From Blastococcus sp. TF02-8 (GTDB lineage: Bacteria > Actinomycetota > Actinomycetes > Mycobacteriales > Geodermatophilaceae), in contig NZ_QOHK01000003.1 in the NCBI RefSeq assembly GCF_003319175.1, positions 310,001-374,000 on the forward strand: a DNA stretch of 64,000 bases. Direction: 5' to 3'. A program made the translations under genes and the position numbers. Positions 10,015-18,737 of this stretch are shown here, in pieces. Under the pieces are notes generated by a model, which was not told where the DNA came from, ran no database searches, and was given only the letters and a program-made list of their open reading frames with translations. Every line of letters begins with the position of its first letter. Position 1 is the stretch's first letter.

Positions 10015-10059
10015 GACGACATTGTCGTCCTCCGGACGACACCGCGTTCACGGGCCCGG

Positions 10060-10437
10060 TCAGGGCTCCAGCCGGCGCCTCAGCAGGCAGAACTCGTTGC
10101 CCTCGGGGTCCTGCAGCACGTGCCAGCCCTCGTCGCCGGTCTGTCCGACGTCCGCCGGGCGGGCACCCAGGGAGAGCAGCCGCTCGAGCTCGGCGTCCTG
10201 GTCGCGGTCGGTGGGGTTGACGTCGATGTGCAGGCGCAGCTTCCCGGGCGTCGGATCGGCGACCGGGCCGAAGACCAGGGTGGGCGCCGCGCCGCCGAAG
10301 CCGGCCTCGGGCCCGATCTCCACCGAGCCGTCGGCCTCGCGGCCGAGCACGCGGTAGTCCAGGACGGCGGCCCAGAAGGCGGCGAGCGCCTCGGGGTCGC
10401 GGCTGTCGACGACGAGCTCGCTGAGCTTGCAGGCCAT
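10060..10437 (-). CDS. VOC (glyoxalase/dioxygenase superfamily) protein
   Basis: A 125-residue single VOC module similar to actinobacterial glyoxalase-like proteins. It starts MACKLSELVVDSRDPEALAA, has the LRLHIDVNPTDRD and DEGWHVLQDPEGNEFCLL segments, and ends in a basic tail. The conserved HID and PEGNEF positions are where metal ligands usually sit (His and Glu). Function is unknown; such proteins serve in detoxification or resistance. The ATG at 10437 lies 6 nt after a minus-strand TACCGT -10 element, so its mRNA may be leaderless. It is divergent from the FAH gene. Confidence 0.85.
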   Translation of the reverse strand: MACKLSELVVDSRDPEALAAFWAAVLDYRVLGREADGSVEIGPEAGFGGAAPTLVFGPVADPTPGKLRLHIDVNPTDRDQDAELERLLSLGARPADVGQTGDEGWHVLQDPEGNEFCLLRRRLEP

Positions 10438-10443
10438 GGGCGC

Positions 10444-10473
10444 ACGGTAGGCCAGGAGGGGCGCGACTAACCT
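10444..10473. promoter_or_regulatory. Back-to-back leaderless promoters of the VOC and FAH genes
   Basis: The 42-bp gap contains TACCGT on the minus strand (10449-10444), 6 nt from the VOC ATG at 10437. It also contains TAACCT on the plus strand (10468-10473), 6 nt from the FAH GTG at 10480. Each promoter's -35 region would lie over the other's -10, so the two transcripts should compete for polymerase. Assigned by pattern only. Confidence 0.5.
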
Positions 10474-10479
10474 CGCCGT

Positions 10480-11292
10480 GTGCGCATCGTCCGTTTCGCC
10501 TCCCAGCAGGGCATGTCCTTCGGCGTCCTCGACGGGGACGGCCAGGTCGCCCAGATCGAGGGCCATCCCTTCGGCCAGATCTCCTTCACCGGCACGCGCT
10601 TCGCGCAGGCCGACATCCGGCTGCTCTCGCCGATCCTGCCGAGCAAGGTGGTGTGCGTCGGGAAGAACTACGCCGACCACGTGAAGGAGATGAACACCGG
10701 CGACGCCCCGAAGGAGCCGCTGCTCTTCCTCAAGCCGTCGACGTCCGTCATCGGTCCCGGTGACGCGATCCGCATCCCGCCGGGCAGCACCAACGTGCAC
10801 CACGAGGCGGAGCTGGCGGTCGTCATCGGCGCGCGCGGCGCCCGCAACGTCACGCCCGAGCAGGCCCTGTCCAGCGTCTTCGGCTACACGATCGGCAACG
10901 ACGTCACCGAGCGCGACATGCAGAAGAGCGACGGGCAGTGGACCCGCGCCAAGGGCTTCGACTCCTTTTGCCCGCTCGGCCCGTGGATCGAGACCGACCT
11001 GCCGGGCCTCGGCCTGGATGCCTCGGACCTCGAGGTCACCTGCAGCGTCGACGGCGAGCGCCGCCAGCACGGCCGCACCAGCCAGCTGCTGTTCGGCATC
11101 CCGACGCTGATCTCCTACATCTCGCGCGTGATGACGCTGCTGCCCGGCGACGTCGTCCTCACCGGCACGCCCTCGGGCGTGGGCCCGATCCGCGCGGGGC
11201 AGCAGGTGGAGTGCGCGATCCAGGGCCTGGGCACGCTGACCAACAGCGTGGCCGACGCCGAGGGCATCTCCACCGCGGGCGCGGCCCGATGA
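10480..11292 (+). CDS. Fumarylacetoacetate hydrolase family protein
   Basis: A 270-residue FAH-fold enzyme. The N-terminal ~55 residues are the small domain. The core has [11 protein letters not shown], a [11 protein letters not shown] segment with the metal-binding Glu residues, and the NDVTERDMQ and [10 protein letters not shown] motifs, ending with [18 protein letters not shown]. Relatives include acylpyruvate hydrolases, oxaloacetate decarboxylases and 2-hydroxyhepta-diene-dioate isomerases; the substrate is not determined by sequence. The position just before gltX is conserved in mycobacteria. The stop overlaps the gltX start (ATGA). Confidence 0.88.
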   Translation: MRIVRFASQQGMSFGVLDGDGQVAQIEGHPFGQISFTGTRFAQADIRLLSPILPSKVVCVGKNYADHVKEMNTGDAPKEPLLFLKPSTSVIGPGDAIRIPPGSTNVHHEAELAVVIGARGARNVTPEQALSSVFGYTIGNDVTERDMQKSDGQWTRAKGFDSFCPLGPWIETDLPGLGLDASDLEVTCSVDGERRQHGRTSQLLFGIPTLISYISRVMTLLPGDVVLTGTPSGVGPIRAGQQVECAIQGLGTLTNSVADAEGISTAGAAR

Positions 11293-12770
11293 CGGGCGAG
11301 GTCCGCACCCGGTTCTGCCCCTCGCCGACCGGCACGGTGCACGTCGGCCTGATGCGCACGGCGCTGTTCAACTGGGCGCACGCCCGGCACTCGGGCGGCA
11401 CGTTCGTCTTCCGCATCGAGGACACCGACGCCGCGCGCGACTCCGAGGAGTCCTACCGCCACCTGCTCGACTGCCTGCGCTGGATGGGCCTGGAGTGGGA
11501 CGAGGGCCCCGAGGTCGGCGGTCCGCACGGCCCGTACCGGCAGTCCGAGCGCTCCGAGATCTACCGCGAGGTGGCGGCCAAGCTGCTCGAGGCCGGCCAC
11601 GCCTACGAGTCCTTCTCGACGAACGAGGAGGTCGACGCCCGCCGCCGGGCGGCCGGGCAGGACCCCAAGCTCGGGTACGACAACCACGACCGGTTCCTCA
11701 CCGACGCCCAGAAGGCGGCCTTCCGCGACGAGGGCCGCCAGCCCGTGCTGCGGCTGAAGATGCCGGACGAGGACCTGGTCTGGACCGACCTCGTGCGCGG
11801 CGAGATCCGCTTCGCGGCCGGGTCGGTGCCCGACTTCGTGCTGGTGCGCGGCAACGGCGCCCCGCTCTACCCGTTCGTCAACCCGGTCGACGACGCGCTC
11901 ATGCGCATCACCGACGTGCTCCGCGGCGAGGACCTGCTGCCCTCGACCCCGCGCCAGCTCGCGCTCTACGCCGCACTCACCGACATCGGCGTCGCGCAGG
12001 GCACCCCGCGGTTCGGCCACCTGCCCTACGTGACCGGCGAGGGCAGCAAGAAGCTGTCCAAGCGCGATCCGCAGTCCAACCTGGACGTGTACCGCGACCG
12101 CGGGTTCCTGCCCGAGGGGTTCGCCAACTACCTGGCCCTGCTCGGGTGGTCGATCGCAGAGGACCGCGACATCTTCTCGATGGAGGAGATGACCGCGGCC
12201 TTCGACGTCACCCGGGTGAGCCCGAACCCGGCGCGCTTCGACCTGAAGAAGGCCGAGGCGATCAACGCCACGCACCTGCGCGCCCTCCCGGTCGAGGAGT
12301 TCGTCGACCGGGTGACTCCCTACCTGGCCGCCGAGGGGCTGCTCGCCGACCCGCCGACCGCCGAGCAGGACCGCGTGCTGCGGGCGATCGCGCCCCTGGC
12401 CCAGGAGCGGATGGTCGTGCTGTCGGAGGCCGTGGGCCTGCTGCGCTTCCTGTTCGTCGACGACGTGGAGATCGAACCCACCGCCGCCGAGAAGCAGCTG
12501 GCCGGTGACTCCGCGGTGCAGGTGCTCGACGCCGCCACGACGGCGCTGGGCGAGCTGGCCGACTGGAGCACCCCCGCCATCGAGCAGGCGCTCAAGGACG
12601 CGCTGGTCGAGGGCCTGGGCATCAAGCCGCGGCAGGCGTTCGGACCGGTCCGGGTGGCGGTCAGTGGTCGCACCGTCTCCCCACCCCTGTACGAGTCCAT
12701 GGAGCTGCTCGGCCGGGAGCGCACGCTCGCCCGGCTGGCCGCCGCCCGCGAGGTGGCGACGGCGGGATGA
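11289..12770 (+). CDS. gltX: Glutamate--tRNA ligase
   Basis: A class I aminoacyl-tRNA synthetase of 493 residues that charges tRNA-Glu. In Actinobacteria it also misacylates tRNA-Gln for the GatCAB route. The HIGH-type motif reads HVGL in [19 protein letters not shown] (residues ~7-25), and the KMSKS-type loop is KKLSKRD (~255). The [14 protein letters not shown] segment is typical of bacterial GltX. ATG at 11289 overlaps the stop of the FAH gene. Genes for its substrates, tRNA-Glu (two copies) and tRNA-Gln, lie 1.2 kb downstream. Confidence 0.96.
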   Translation: MTGEVRTRFCPSPTGTVHVGLMRTALFNWAHARHSGGTFVFRIEDTDAARDSEESYRHLLDCLRWMGLEWDEGPEVGGPHGPYRQSERSEIYREVAAKLLEAGHAYESFSTNEEVDARRRAAGQDPKLGYDNHDRFLTDAQKAAFRDEGRQPVLRLKMPDEDLVWTDLVRGEIRFAAGSVPDFVLVRGNGAPLYPFVNPVDDALMRITDVLRGEDLLPSTPRQLALYAALTDIGVAQGTPRFGHLPYVTGEGSKKLSKRDPQSNLDVYRDRGFLPEGFANYLALLGWSIAEDRDIFSMEEMTAAFDVTRVSPNPARFDLKKAEAINATHLRALPVEEFVDRVTPYLAAEGLLADPPTAEQDRVLRAIAPLAQERMVVLSEAVGLLRFLFVDDVEIEPTAAEKQLAGDSAVQVLDAATTALGELADWSTPAIEQALKDALVEGLGIKPRQAFGPVRVAVSGRTVSPPLYESMELLGRERTLARLAAAREVATAG

Positions 12771-13885
12771 GCGTGCCGGGCGCCGGCGCCGGGCCGGGGG
12801 AGTCCTACGCGGGTCCGCCACCGTTCCTGCGCCCCGGACCCGACCAGCCGCCGCCTGCACCGTGGCCCACGGTGCAGGCGATCCCGCCCTGGGCGCCCCC
12901 GTGGCCCTCGGGTGGGGCGCCGCAGGTGGCCTGGGCGCCGCCTCCGGGCACACCTCCGCACGACGTGCCCCAGCCGTTCCTGCACGCGATGCGGGCCCGT
13001 GACTGGGGGTGGTGGCGGCCGGTGCTCGGACTGCTGCTGCTGGGGGTGGTCTTCGCCGTCGCGGGTGCCGTGGTCGGCGTGGTGGGCATCCTCACCGGCG
13101 TCAGCCCGGACCTCACCATGGGCGACCTCGCCGACCCCGGCGTCCTCCTGGTCACCAACCTGACCCTGATCGTCGGCATCCCCGTCGTCTGGCTGGCGTG
13201 GGTCGTGGCGCACGGCATGAGCCCGGGCTGGTCCTCCTCGGTGCTGGCGCGGCTGCGCTGGCGGTTGCTCCCGCGATTCAGCGTCCTCGCGCTGCTGTCG
13301 CTGGGCGTGGCCATCGGCCTGGCGGTCCTCCTCGACGTCGTGGCGGGCGACGGCGACATCGAGGGGCCGGTGGAGGACTGGGGCTGGCTGCTGGCGGTCG
13401 TCCTGCTCACCACGCCGCTGCAGTCGGCGGCCGAGGAGTACCTCTTCCGCGGCTACCTCAGCCAGGCGATCGCCGGGTGGATCCGCACCCCGGCAGTGGG
13501 TGCGGTGGTGGCGGCCGTGGTCACCGGAGCCCTGTTCTCGCTGGCGCACCTCCCGCCCGACCCGGTGACCTTCCTGGACCGCTTCGCCTTCGCCCTCGCC
13601 GCCTCGGCGGTCGTGTGGCTGACCGGTGGGCTGGAGGCCGCGATCGTGCTGCACGCGGTGAACAACGTCGTCGTGTTCGTGCTCGCCGCGCTGCTGGGCG
13701 GAGGCGTGGCCGACCAGTCCCTCCCGGAGGGGGCGAGCCCGCTGCCGCTGCTCCTCGGCCTGGCCGGCACCGCGGCCTACGTGGCGCTGGTCGCCCGACG
13801 GCGGCGCCGGGCACGGCCGGAGACCCGGACGGCGGCCCAGGACCTGCGGGGCCCGTTCCTGCCGGAGCCGGTGCCGGCGGCCTGA
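12767..13885 (+). CDS. CPBP family intramembrane metalloprotease
   Basis: A 372-residue protein with a Pro/Trp-rich cytosolic tail (~1-75) and about eight predicted membrane helices. The three CPBP/Abi motifs are present: AAEEYLFRG (EExxxR), FSLAHLP (FxxxH) and HAVNNVV (HxxxN). They provide the metal-binding Glu and His residues of Rce1-like proteases. Bacterial members act in protein processing or bacteriocin self-protection; the substrate is unknown here. Its ATG overlaps the gltX stop (ATGA), so it is cotranslated with gltX. The basic C-terminal tail is rich in Arg. Confidence 0.88.
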   Translation: MSVPGAGAGPGESYAGPPPFLRPGPDQPPPAPWPTVQAIPPWAPPWPSGGAPQVAWAPPPGTPPHDVPQPFLHAMRARDWGWWRPVLGLLLLGVVFAVAGAVVGVVGILTGVSPDLTMGDLADPGVLLVTNLTLIVGIPVVWLAWVVAHGMSPGWSSSVLARLRWRLLPRFSVLALLSLGVAIGLAVLLDVVAGDGDIEGPVEDWGWLLAVVLLTTPLQSAAEEYLFRGYLSQAIAGWIRTPAVGAVVAAVVTGALFSLAHLPPDPVTFLDRFAFALAASAVVWLTGGLEAAIVLHAVNNVVVFVLAALLGGGVADQSLPEGASPLPLLLGLAGTAAYVALVARRRRRARPETRTAAQDLRGPFLPEPVPAA

Positions 13886-13929
13886 CCCGCCGAGCGGGGG
13901 GTGGTGCGACCGGCCCGGACGGCGTCAGG

Positions 13930-13935
13930 TACAGT
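13930..13935 (+). promoter_or_regulatory. Probable -10 element of the tRNA-Gln promoter
   Basis: TACAGT matches TANNNT and lies 29 nt before the first base of tRNA-Gln. A weak TGCGAC at 13905-13910 could be the -35. It would place the transcript start about 22 nt ahead of the mature tRNA. Confidence 0.4.
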
Positions 13936-13964
13936 TCTCTCCGGCGCCGCGAGGTGCTCACCCA

Positions 13965-14036
13965 TGGGGTATGGGGTAATTGGCAGCCCGACGGTTTCTG
14001 GTTCCGTTAGTCTAGGTTCGAGTCCTGGTACCCCAG
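13965..14036 (+). tRNA. tRNA-Gln (anticodon CTG)
   Basis: The 72-nt cloverleaf has acceptor arms TGGGGTA / TACCCCA and discriminator G at 14036. The anticodon loop TTCTGGT (anticodon CTG) sits on an ACGG/CCGT stem. The T-arm is AGG TTCGAGT CCT. No CCA is encoded, as is usual in Actinobacteria. It is followed by a small hairpin (GAGGAA...TTCCTC) before tRNA-Glu. Confidence 0.95.
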
Positions 14037-14070
14037 CGAGGAAGCCTGGTTCCTCTTGCACCACCAGCAC

Positions 14071-14143
14071 GGCCCCGTCGTCTAGCGGCCCAGGACGCCG
14101 CCCTCTCACGGCGGTAGCGAGGGTTCGAATCCCTTCGGGGCTA
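14071..14143 (+). tRNA. tRNA-Glu (anticodon CTC), copy 1
   Basis: A 73-nt tRNA with acceptor GGCCCCG / CGGGGCT (G1-U72 wobble) and discriminator A. The anticodon stem-loop is CCGCC CTCTCAC GGCGG, giving CTC. The T-loop is TTCGAAT. It is identical to the copy at 14249-14321 and lies 34 nt after tRNA-Gln, probably on the same transcript. A strong hairpin follows at 14151-14182. Confidence 0.95.
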
Positions 14144-14150
14144 CGCGATC

Positions 14151-14182
14151 GAGAGCCCCCGACCACCCGGTCGGGGGCTCTC
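14151..14182 (+). terminator. Terminator of tRNA-Glu copy 1
   Basis: GAGAGCCCCCGACC and GGTCGGGGGCTCTC form a perfect 14-bp stem around ACCC, starting 7 nt after the tRNA 3' end. It is followed by GCCTTTCCC. A second, unrelated hairpin (GGCCCCC/GGGGGCC, 14200-14217) follows before copy 2. Confidence 0.8.
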
Positions 14183-14248
14183 GCCTTTCCCGGCCGCCCG
14201 GCCCCCGTGCGGGGGCCCTGGGGCGGCATGGCAGAATGGTGGCTGTCC

Positions 14249-14321
14249 GGCCCCGTCGTCTAGCGGCCCAGGACGCCGCCCTCTCACGGCGGTAGCGAGG
14301 GTTCGAATCCCTTCGGGGCTA
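14249..14321 (+). tRNA. tRNA-Glu (anticodon CTC), copy 2
   Basis: Identical in all 73 positions to the copy at 14071-14143. A CAGAAT element at 14232-14237, 11 nt upstream, could be the -10 of its own promoter, since a terminator separates it from copy 1. Confidence 0.95.
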
Positions 14322-14328
14322 CGCGATC

Positions 14329-14360
14329 GAGAGCCCCCGACCACCCGGTCGGGGGCTCTC
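14329..14360 (+). terminator. Terminator of tRNA-Glu copy 2
   Basis: The same perfect 14-bp GAGAGCCCCCGACC stem and ACCC loop as at 14151-14182. It separates the tRNA genes from the galactose operon. Confidence 0.8.
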
Positions 14361-14394
14361 GCCGTCTCCGGTGGCCCATGATCACCAGCCGGGT

Positions 14395-14400
14395 TAGCGT
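14395..14400 (+). promoter_or_regulatory. Probable -10 element of the galT promoter
   Basis: TAGCGT lies inside the longest possible galT frame (ATG at 14378) and 20 nt before the ATG at 14420. If it is used, the 14378 start cannot be on the mRNA, which is why I annotate galT from 14420. Confidence 0.4.
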
Positions 14401-14419
14401 CGACCTGCCGCCCCGCACG

Positions 14420-15541
14420 ATGGGGCCGGCGGGAAGGGCGGTCGGCGACGTGATCCGGACGACCCGTCGGCTGGCCGACGGGCGCGAGATCGTCTACTAC
14501 GACGCCGACGGCTCCCGGGCTCGTCACGACGCCGTGGACACCCGCGACCTCCCACCGGTCAGCACCCACTCCCGGCTGCGCTGGGACGCGTTGCTCGGGG
14601 AGTGGGTCGCCTACGCCTCCCATCGGCAGTCACGGACCTTCCTGCCACCGGCCGACCAGTGCCCGCTGTGCCCCACCCGCCCGGGGCGGCCGCCCACCGA
14701 GGTGCCCGACGCCGAGTACCAGATCGTCGTCTTCGAGAACCGGTTCCCGTCGCTGGCCACGGGCGTCGACCCCGATGTGCCGCCGGCGGCGCCCGGCTCC
14801 CCGCACGCGGAGCAGCGGCCGGGTTTCGGCCGCTGCGAGGTCGTCGTCTTCACCAGTGACCACGATCGCGCGCCGGCCGATCTCGACCCCGCGCGGTTGC
14901 GGCTGCTGGTCGATGTCTGGGCCGACCGCACCGAGGCCCTGTCGGCGATCGAGGGCATCGAGTACGTCTTCCCCTTCGAGAACCACGGCGAGGAGATCGG
15001 GGTGACCCTCTCCCACCCGCACGGGCAGGTCTACGCGTACTCCTTCCTCCCGGCCCGTGCGCAGCGGCTGCTGGCCTCCGTCGAGCGGCACCGGGCGCAG
15101 ACCGGCGGGGACCTGTTCGCGGAGGTCGTCGCCGCGGAGCGCAGCGGCCCGAGGGTGGTCGCCGCCAACGAGCACTGGACGGCCTTCGTGCCCGCTGCTG
15201 CGCGCTGGCCGTACGAGCTCCAGCTCGTCCCGCACCGGCGGGTGCCCGACCTGCCGGGTCTCGACGCCGAGGAGCGGGATGCCCTGGCGGAGCTGTTCGG
15301 CGATGCCCTCGGCCGGTTCGCGCACCGCTTCGACGAGCCGATGAACTACATCGCCGCCTGGAACCAGGCGCCGGTGCGCCGCGGGCGGGAGGACTGGTGG
15401 CTGCACCTGCAGCTGTTCAGCTTCCGGCGAGCCCCCGGCAAGCTGAAGTACCTCGCCGGCTCGGAGTCCGGCATGGGCGCATTCATCAGCGACACCGATC
15501 CCGAGGACGTCGCGGAGCAGCTGCGGGCCGTCACGTGGTGA
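14420..15541 (+). CDS. galT: Galactose-1-phosphate uridylyltransferase
   Basis: GalT exchanges UMP between UDP-glucose and galactose-1-phosphate in the Leloir pathway. The product is 373 residues from this start. A Zn site begins with CPLCPTRPG, the active-site motif is SHPHGQVYAY (nucleophilic His of HPH), and ENHGEEIGV precedes it as in the family. The start is uncertain: ATG 14378 would lie upstream of a likely -10 element, and GTG 14450 (preceded by GGAAGG) is also possible. The stop overlaps the galK start codon. It is the first gene of galT-galK-symporter. Confidence 0.92.
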   Translation: MGPAGRAVGDVIRTTRRLADGREIVYYDADGSRARHDAVDTRDLPPVSTHSRLRWDALLGEWVAYASHRQSRTFLPPADQCPLCPTRPGRPPTEVPDAEYQIVVFENRFPSLATGVDPDVPPAAPGSPHAEQRPGFGRCEVVVFTSDHDRAPADLDPARLRLLVDVWADRTEALSAIEGIEYVFPFENHGEEIGVTLSHPHGQVYAYSFLPARAQRLLASVERHRAQTGGDLFAEVVAAERSGPRVVAANEHWTAFVPAAARWPYELQLVPHRRVPDLPGLDAEERDALAELFGDALGRFAHRFDEPMNYIAAWNQAPVRRGREDWWLHLQLFSFRRAPGKLKYLAGSESGMGAFISDTDPEDVAEQLRAVTW

Positions 15542-16707
15542 CCACCGACGCCGAGCTGGAGGCATCGGCACGGGCGGCCTTCGCGGCCGCCTTCGACGGG
15601 GAGCCCGAGGGTGTCTGGGCCGCGCCCGGCCGGGTCAACGTGATCGGGGAGCACACCGACTACAACGAGGGCTTCGTCCTGCCGGTGGCCCTGGGGCAGA
15701 CCACCCGGGCGGCGGTGGCCCGCCGGACCGACGGGCGGGTCGCCCTGGCCTCCGTCCAGCACCCCGGGCAGCGGGTGGAGCTCGACCTGGCCGACCTGTC
15801 GCCCGGGACGCCCGACGGCTGGGCCGGCTACCCCGCGGGCGTCGTCGCCGAGCTGCGCGAGCGCGTGCCCGGTGGCGTGAGCGTGCTCGTCGACGGCGAC
15901 GTACCCGCCGGGATGGGCCTGTCGTCGTCGGCGGCACTGTCGTGCTCGGTGGCCCTGGCCCTGCGCGACCTCGCGGCACCCCAGCTGACGACCGCGGACC
16001 TGGTCGACGTCGCCCGGGCCGCCGAGAACGACTTCGTCGGCGCCCCCACCGGGATCCTCGACCAGTCCGCCTCCCTGCTGTGCACCGCGGGGCACGCCCT
16101 GTTCCTCGACACCCGCGACCGCAGCAGCGAGCAGGTACCGCTGGACCTGGCGGCCGCCGGGCTGGTCCTCCTCGTGGTCGACACCGGCACGACGCACAGC
16201 CACGCCACCGGTGGCTACGGCGACCGGCGGCGGGAGTGCGAACGGGCCGCGGAGCGGCTGGACGTGCCGGCGCTGCGCGACGTGCCCGACGTGGCCGCGC
16301 TCGCCCCGCTGGACGACGGCACCGGCGAGGGCTCGGTGCTGCTGCGCCGAGCCCGCCACGTGGTCACCGAGGACGCCCGCGTGCTGGAGGTCGTCCGGCT
16401 GCTGCGGGACACCGGGGACCCCCGGGCGGTGGGGCCGGTGCTGACCGCCGGCCACGCCTCGCTGCGCGACGACTTCCAGATCTCCACGGTCGAGCTGGAC
16501 ACCTGCGTCGCGGCCGCGCTGGAGGCCGGAGCCGAGGGAGCCCGCATGGTGGGCGGCGGGTTCGGCGGGAGCGCGATCGTGCTGGTCGAGGACGCGTCCG
16601 TCGATCGGGTGACCGAGGTGATCACGCGTCGATTCCGGGAAGAGGGGTACAGCGCGCCCCGGACCTCCCTCGCCGTGCCGTCACCGGGGGCCCGTCGGCT
16701 CAGCTGA
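15538..16707 (+). CDS. galK: Galactokinase
   Basis: A GHMP-family kinase of 389 residues that phosphorylates galactose at C1. The signature RVNVIGEHTDYNEGFVLPVAL lies at ~29-49. The ATP-binding GHMP motif is PAGMGLSSSAALSCS (~121-135), and the C-terminal GGGFGGSAIVL motif is intact. GTG at 15538 overlaps the galT stop (GTGA), which decides the start. The symporter gene begins 30 bases downstream, so import, phosphorylation and uridylyl transfer are encoded together. galE is not in the window. Confidence 0.95.
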   Translation: MTTDAELEASARAAFAAAFDGEPEGVWAAPGRVNVIGEHTDYNEGFVLPVALGQTTRAAVARRTDGRVALASVQHPGQRVELDLADLSPGTPDGWAGYPAGVVAELRERVPGGVSVLVDGDVPAGMGLSSSAALSCSVALALRDLAAPQLTTADLVDVARAAENDFVGAPTGILDQSASLLCTAGHALFLDTRDRSSEQVPLDLAAAGLVLLVVDTGTTHSHATGGYGDRRRECERAAERLDVPALRDVPDVAALAPLDDGTGEGSVLLRRARHVVTEDARVLEVVRLLRDTGDPRAVGPVLTAGHASLRDDFQISTVELDTCVAAALEAGAEGARMVGGGFGGSAIVLVEDASVDRVTEVITRRFREEGYSAPRTSLAVPSPGARRLS

Positions 16708-16737
16708 ACCATCCACCCCGAGATTCCGGAGGCACGC

Positions 16738-18420
16738 GTGGGCGATCTGCGCCTCGACGCCAACTGGGTCGACTACCTCCTGGTCGTCGTCTACTTCGCC
16801 GTCGTCCTGCTGATCGGCGCCGCGGCCCGGCGCCGGGTCTCCGACAGCCTGGACTTCTTCCTGTCCGGCCGGTCGCTGCCGGCCTGGGTCACCGGTCTGG
16901 CGTTCATCTCGGCCAACCTCGGCGCGGTCGAGATCATCGGCATGTCGGCCAACGGCGCCCAGTACGGCATGCCGACGATGCACTACTTCTGGGTCGGCGC
17001 CGTTCCCGCGATGCTCTTCCTCGGCGTCGTGATGATGCCGTTCTACTACGGGTCGAAGGTCCGGAGCGTCCCCGAGTTCATGCGCCGCCGGTTCGGCACC
17101 GGCGCGCACCTGGTGAACGCGGTCAGCTTCGCCGTCGCGCAGGTGCTGATCGCCGGGATCAACCTGTTCCTGCTGGCCAGCATCGTCGAGGCGCTGCTCG
17201 GCTGGCCGCTGTGGCTCTCGCTGATCGTGGCCGCTGCCGTCGTCCTCAGCTACATCACGCTCGGTGGGCTCTCGGCAGCGATCTACAACGAGGTCCTGCA
17301 GTTCTTCGTCATCGTCGCCGCCCTCACCCCGCTCACGCTCATCGGCCTGCACCGGGTCGGGGGCGTCGGCGGGCTCATCGACAAGGTGCGCGAGTCCGGC
17401 AACGGCGAGCAGCTGACCTCGTGGCCCGGCACCGAGCTCTCCACGTTCGACAGCCCGGTGTGGTCGGTGATCGGCATCGTGTTCGGCCTGGGCTTCGTGC
17501 TGTCGTTCGGCTACTGGACGACGAACTTCGTCGAGGTGCAGCGGGCGATGGCGACCAAGTCGATGTCGGCGGCCCGCGCCACCCCGATCATCGGGTCCTT
17601 CCCGAAGATGTTCGTCCCGTTCGTGGTCGTGGTCCCGGGCATCATCGCCGGCGTCCTGGTGCCGGAGATCTCCAAGCTCAAGCAGGGCCAGGAGAGCGGG
17701 CTGGACTACAACGACTCGATGCTGGGCCTCATCCGCGACGTGCTGCCCAACGGCCTGCTCGGCGTGGCCATCGCCGGTCTGCTCGCCGCGTTCATGGCCG
17801 GCATGGCGGCCAACATCTCCGCCTTCAACACGGTCTTCAGCTACGACCTGTGGCAGCAGTACGTGAAGAAGGACCGGCCCGACGGCTACTACCTCGCCGT
17901 CGGGCGGTGGGCTACGGTCGGCGCGACCGTCGTCGCCATCGGGACGGCGCTGATCGCGTCGGGCTACAGCAACCTGATGGACTACCTGCAGACCCTGTTC
18001 GGCTTCTTCAACGCGCCGCTGTTCGCCACGTTCATCCTGGGCATGTTCTGGAAGCGGATGACGGCGACCGCCGGCTGGACCGGTCTGGTCTCGGGCACCC
18101 TCGCCGCCGTCGTCGTCGCGGTGCTCAGCGAGGACGCGCTCGGTGCGGCCTCCACCGGTGCGCTCCCGCTCAGCGGGCAGGGTGCGAGCTTCGTGGCCGC
18201 CAGCGCGGCGTTCGTCGTCGACATCCTGGTGAGCGTCGCGGTGACGACGGTGACCCGGCCGAAGCCCGTGCACGAGCTGGCCGGGCTGGTCTACAGCGAG
18301 ACCCCCCGGGAGCAGCGCACCGACCCGGACGCGCACCGGCTGCCCTGGTACCAGTCACCGACCAAGCTCGCCGGCATCTCGCTGGTCATGGTCGTCGTCC
18401 TGAACGTGATCTTCCGATGA
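16738..18420 (+). CDS. Sodium:solute symporter family protein, probable galactose transporter
   Basis: A 560-residue SSS-family (SLC5-like) transporter with about 14 predicted membrane helices. It has the family features SLDFFLSGRSLPAWVTGLAF near the first loop, SANLGAVEIIGMSANG in the unwound helix region, and AAFMAGMAANISAFNTVFSYD (Na2-site helix) around 345-365. It resembles bacterial Na+/sugar symporters such as vSGLT. Its place directly after galT and galK supports galactose as substrate; that is inference from context. GTG at 16738 follows GGAGGC. The stop overlaps the next gene (ATGA). Confidence 0.88.
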   Translation: MGDLRLDANWVDYLLVVVYFAVVLLIGAAARRRVSDSLDFFLSGRSLPAWVTGLAFISANLGAVEIIGMSANGAQYGMPTMHYFWVGAVPAMLFLGVVMMPFYYGSKVRSVPEFMRRRFGTGAHLVNAVSFAVAQVLIAGINLFLLASIVEALLGWPLWLSLIVAAAVVLSYITLGGLSAAIYNEVLQFFVIVAALTPLTLIGLHRVGGVGGLIDKVRESGNGEQLTSWPGTELSTFDSPVWSVIGIVFGLGFVLSFGYWTTNFVEVQRAMATKSMSAARATPIIGSFPKMFVPFVVVVPGIIAGVLVPEISKLKQGQESGLDYNDSMLGLIRDVLPNGLLGVAIAGLLAAFMAGMAANISAFNTVFSYDLWQQYVKKDRPDGYYLAVGRWATVGATVVAIGTALIASGYSNLMDYLQTLFGFFNAPLFATFILGMFWKRMTATAGWTGLVSGTLAAVVVAVLSEDALGAASTGALPLSGQGASFVAASAAFVVDILVSVAVTTVTRPKPVHELAGLVYSETPREQRTDPDAHRLPWYQSPTKLAGISLVMVVVLNVIFR

Positions 18421-18728
18421 GCCAGGAGCCCTCGATGAGCACGCCCGCACGGCAGCCCTCCGGTCGGCAGCACGCGGCCGGCGCGTTCGACGTCCGCAAC
18501 GTCATCGCCGGCCTGATCGGCTTCTACGGGGTCGTGCTGGTGCTCGTCGGCCTGTTCGGCGAGAGCGCCGCCGACCGGGAGAAGACCGGCGACGTGCACG
18601 CCAACCTCTGGTCGGGCCTGGTGATGGTCGTCGTCGCCCTGGCCTTCTTCCTCTGGACGCGGCTGCGGCCGATCGTCGTGGAGCCCACCCACGAGCCGGG
18701 CGAGGGCACCGACGACGGCTCGGCCTAG
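18417..18728 (+). CDS. Small two-helix membrane protein coupled to the symporter
   Basis: A 103-residue protein of unknown function. A polar N-terminus (~1-25) leads to a helix around VRNVIAGLIGFYGVVLVLVG, a charged loop (ESAADREKTGDVHAN) and a second helix around LWSGLVMVVVALAFFLWTRL. The tail is acidic. The ATG overlaps the symporter stop (ATGA); a later ATG at 18435 is possible. Small membrane partners are known for some SSS transporters (DUF485/DUF4212 type), although those usually precede the transporter. A role as accessory subunit or stabiliser is plausible but unproven. Confidence 0.8.
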   Translation: MSQEPSMSTPARQPSGRQHAAGAFDVRNVIAGLIGFYGVVLVLVGLFGESAADREKTGDVHANLWSGLVMVVVALAFFLWTRLRPIVVEPTHEPGEGTDDGSA

Positions 18729-18737
18729 GAGCGGCGC

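Larger units (their letters stand above)
14070..14363 (+). repeat. Direct repeat of a 116-bp tRNA-Glu plus terminator unit
   Basis: 14070-14185 and 14248-14363 are identical over 116 bp, covering the tRNA, the 7-nt trailer and the whole terminator. The period is 178 bp, and the 62 bp between the copies is unique. Identity that includes the terminator indicates a recent duplication or ongoing gene conversion. Confidence 0.9.

Noticed and set aside
8939-10051. A single 370-codon minus-strand frame that might be an ABM-amidotransferase fusion
   Set aside because: The ABM protein is read in a different frame (9688-10014) with its own stop; the upstream part of the long frame is not protein-like.
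11200-11300. T-box or other riboswitch ahead of gltX or proS
   Set aside because: gltX starts inside the preceding gene, and the proS gap (62543-62587) is too short and has only a minor CTCCC/GGGAG hairpin.
14378-14419. Longer galT start at ATG 14378
   Set aside because: A good -10 element (14395-14400) lies inside this extension, and no ribosome-binding site precedes 14378.
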